Position numbers and translations under genes: made by a program
Origin: Albidovulum sp.
GTDB taxonomy: Bacteria > Pseudomonadota > Alphaproteobacteria > Rhodobacterales > Rhodobacteraceae
Direction of reading: 5' to 3'
Length of the DNA: 64,000 bases
Assembly (NCBI GenBank): GCA_030837785.1
Contig: JAUQYA010000086.1
Span: forward strand, 65,367 to 129,366
The notes under the pieces: generated by a model
The model's database searches: none
Seen by the model: only the letters and a program-made list of their open reading frames with translations
Told to the model about the DNA's origin: nothing
Part shown: positions 61,039-64,000 of the stretch, piece by piece
Layout: the number at the start of each line of letters is the position of its first letter
How positions within the stretch are numbered: position 1 is the first letter of the stretch

Positions 61039-61410
61039 ATGAGCCGGAAAGAAGAGGAGCAGATGGCAGCCATGTTCGCCAAAGCGATGGCGATGATCTG
61101 CGTGCGCAACACGATGCTGGAAGGTCTTCATGCCGGGCGGGTGCCGGTAACGAAGACCGGGGATTTCTCCGATGTTTTCGTCGTTGACGCGGACGGCCAG
61201 CACATCCCCTGGACAGAGGTGTCGCGGCTCGACGACGATGAGATGCGCGATCTGATGCGCCAGGTCGTCAATCGCCTCTACACGTTTCAGGTCCGCTTCG
61301 GCGAGCCAGAGTTTCAGGCCTTCGTCGATCGCTGGCTGGGAGCGGCACGAAAATGGGACGAGCCAGTTCTGGACGCTGGGCTTGCGAACAGCGCATCTTG
61401 GCCCGAATGA
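61039..61410 (+). CDS. conserved hypothetical protein near the recombinase
   Basis: A 123-residue protein (MSRKEEEQMAAMFAKAMAMI, VDADGQHIPWTEVSRLDDDE, VNRLYTFQVRFGEPEFQAFV). GGAGG lies 6 bases before the ATG. I do not recognise a named family. It is mainly helical and mildly acidic. As a backbone neighbour of the recombinase it may take part in excision control, but nothing proves this. Confidence 0.7.
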   Translation: MSRKEEEQMAAMFAKAMAMICVRNTMLEGLHAGRVPVTKTGDFSDVFVVDADGQHIPWTEVSRLDDDEMRDLMRQVVNRLYTFQVRFGEPEFQAFVDRWLGAARKWDEPVLDAGLANSASWPE

Positions 61411-61676
61411 ATGTTGAACTGTAAGCTGCGCCGCCGTACCATCGCCGCAGGACATGGCTGGAGCGCCGCGCTGTGCGAGCAGACGCTCAATTCTCCTAGC
61501 GAGCCGCAAATTCGCACTCCGTCGCGCCAGTATTTTCGCGACGCCATGCTGCTCTGGAATACGCCGATGCCCGAACCTGCCCTCTATTCCCGCCCAAACT
61601 CCGCCGGGAGCTTCTCTGTAACCGCTCGTAATTGCTGCGTAGTCTCTGTGCAGGCTCTTCAGGAATCGGCACGGGA
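61411..61676. other. non-coding gap upstream of the recombinase operon
   Basis: These 266 bases contain no convincing gene. The AATTCTCC and GGGAGCTTCTC segments are unremarkable. Probably holds the promoter for the small gene and the recombinase. Confidence 0.4.
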
Positions 61677-61877
61677 ATGGCACGGCAACGACAAACCACC
61701 GCAACGAAGCTCCGCTTGGTCGCCCAGACCAGCGACGAGGCCGTTGCGCGCGTGGCCGAAGCCCGCAAGCCCGATCCTCGCCTCATCGACCTTGTCCGGC
61801 AACTCGCCCGACAGGCCGCACGCGATTTCGTCCAACAGGAGACGGCCCGGATGCCAGGTGACCGCCTCCCCGACTGA
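61677..61877 (+). CDS. small helical protein before the recombinase
   Basis: A 66-residue basic protein (MARQRQTTATKLRLVAQTSD, then LIDLVRQLARQAARDFVQQE) whose stop lies 12 bases before the recombinase start. The helix-rich, Arg/Gln-rich composition fits a small accessory (recombination directionality factor-like) protein. That role is inferred from size and place. Confidence 0.65.
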   Translation: MARQRQTTATKLRLVAQTSDEAVARVAEARKPDPRLIDLVRQLARQAARDFVQQETARMPGDRLPD

Positions 61878-61889
61878 GGAGGCCCCCGC

Positions 61890-63656
<1,767 letters not shown>

Positions 63657-63727
63657 CCAATTTCTGGCCCGGAACAATCGATTTGCCTGGGCCGCATCGT
63701 GTCGAGAGATACGCGTGCTTCTTACTA

Positions 63728-63844
63728 GGTTTGGCGGTGACCTACTCTCCCACATCTTGAGATGCAGTACCATTGGCGCTGCGGCACTTAACGGCCGAGT
63801 TCGGGATGGGATCGGGTGTTTTGCTCGCGCTATGACCACCAAAC
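63728..63844 (-). rRNA. 5S ribosomal RNA
   Basis: On the minus strand GGTTTGGTGGTCATAGCG opens the gene and GTGACCGCCAAACC-like pairing closes it; the internal CCCATCCCGAACTCGG is the universal 5S segment. The ends are set by the terminal stem and may be off by a few bases. Confidence 0.92.
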
Positions 63845-63917
63845 CGAGAAAGAAGCACAACAATCAATCGTCCAAGATCGCTTTTGACCAGTGAAGTCTG
63901 GCTTCTGCTGGATCAAA

Positions 63918-64000
63918 TCAAGCCTATCGAGCAATTAGTACCGGTCAACTGAACGCCTCGCAGCGCTTACATCTCCGGCCTATCGACGTGGTCGTCTTCC
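63918..64000 (-). rRNA. 23S ribosomal RNA, 3' end (partial)
   Basis: The minus strand reads GGAAGACCACGTCGATAGGC and then ACTAATTGCTCGATAGGCTT, the conserved 3' end of alphaproteobacterial 23S rRNA. The exact 3' end is uncertain by about 10 bases; the gene continues beyond the window. Confidence 0.9.

Overview
The window holds most of an integrative and conjugative element (ICE) of an alphaproteobacterium, joined at its right end to the chromosome. The chromosomal piece is the 3' end of a 23S rRNA gene, a 5S rRNA gene and an initiator tRNA-Met gene, all on the minus strand. The 23S-5S-fMet order, the high GC content and the mix of ICE-specific families (TrbK-alt, DUF2274, DUF736, DUF2840, DUF2285/DUF6499) suggest Hyphomicrobiales or Sphingomonadales. 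I cannot name a genus. The left end of the element lies outside the window.

Layout from left to right. (1) 1-8.5 kb: a plus-strand defence operon. It holds the C-terminal part of a DUF3883 helicase, a protein with a PD-(D/E)xK-like motif, a DUF1156 DNA methylase and a DUF499 ATPase. This matches the helicase-methylase-ATPase (Hma) arrangement. (2) 8.7-10.6 kb: a LysR-type and a TetR-type regulator; the TetR gene is preceded by two matching operators. (3) 10.6-23.8 kb: a minus-strand Trb mating-pore operon (trbB-C-D-E-J-K-L-F-G-I plus DUF2274), an abortive-infection gene inserted upstream of trbB, then a CopG-like protein and the TraG coupling protein. (4) 23.8-32.8 kb: the relaxase, a predicted oriT, and a maintenance operon (HTH, RepA, ParA, DNA methylase, RHH protein, DUF2840, TraF-like peptidase, DUF736, lytic transglycosylase) under several small regulators. 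(5) 33-50 kb: a long minus-strand block with ssb, a DUF2493 protein, a toprim protein, a giant strawberry-notch methylase/helicase, ParB, a PAPS-reductase-like protein, ArdC and several orphan genes. (6) 50.5-60.9 kb: a defence cargo island with AbiEi-AbiEii-TrlF and a HORMA/TRIP13 CBASS locus with a CapH-CapP-like regulator pair. (7) 61-63.6 kb: two small genes and a large serine recombinase whose reading frame ends inside the tRNA gene.

How the parts fit. The recombinase integrates and excises the element. The relaxase would nick the predicted oriT, TraG would pass the strand to the Trb channel, and RepA/ParA/ParB would maintain the excised form. The predicted nick sends the plus strand rightward into region 5. 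Every gene there is on the minus strand, so the incoming single strand would be the template for all of them, as in plasmid leading regions.

The most unusual signal is in region 5. Three genes (ssb, the DUF2493 gene and a 54-residue gene) each have a degenerate copy of their own leader and coding sequence placed head-to-head upstream. These form very long imperfect inverted repeats. Four other genes there share a structured leader resembling the radC RNA motif. I propose, as inference only, that some of these act as single-stranded-DNA promoters like Frpo of plasmid F. Other points of note are iterons inside repA that cross reading frames, a CCC-C frameshift in the DUF6499-DUF2285 regulator, and a DUF6602 nuclease-like candidate effector in the CBASS locus.
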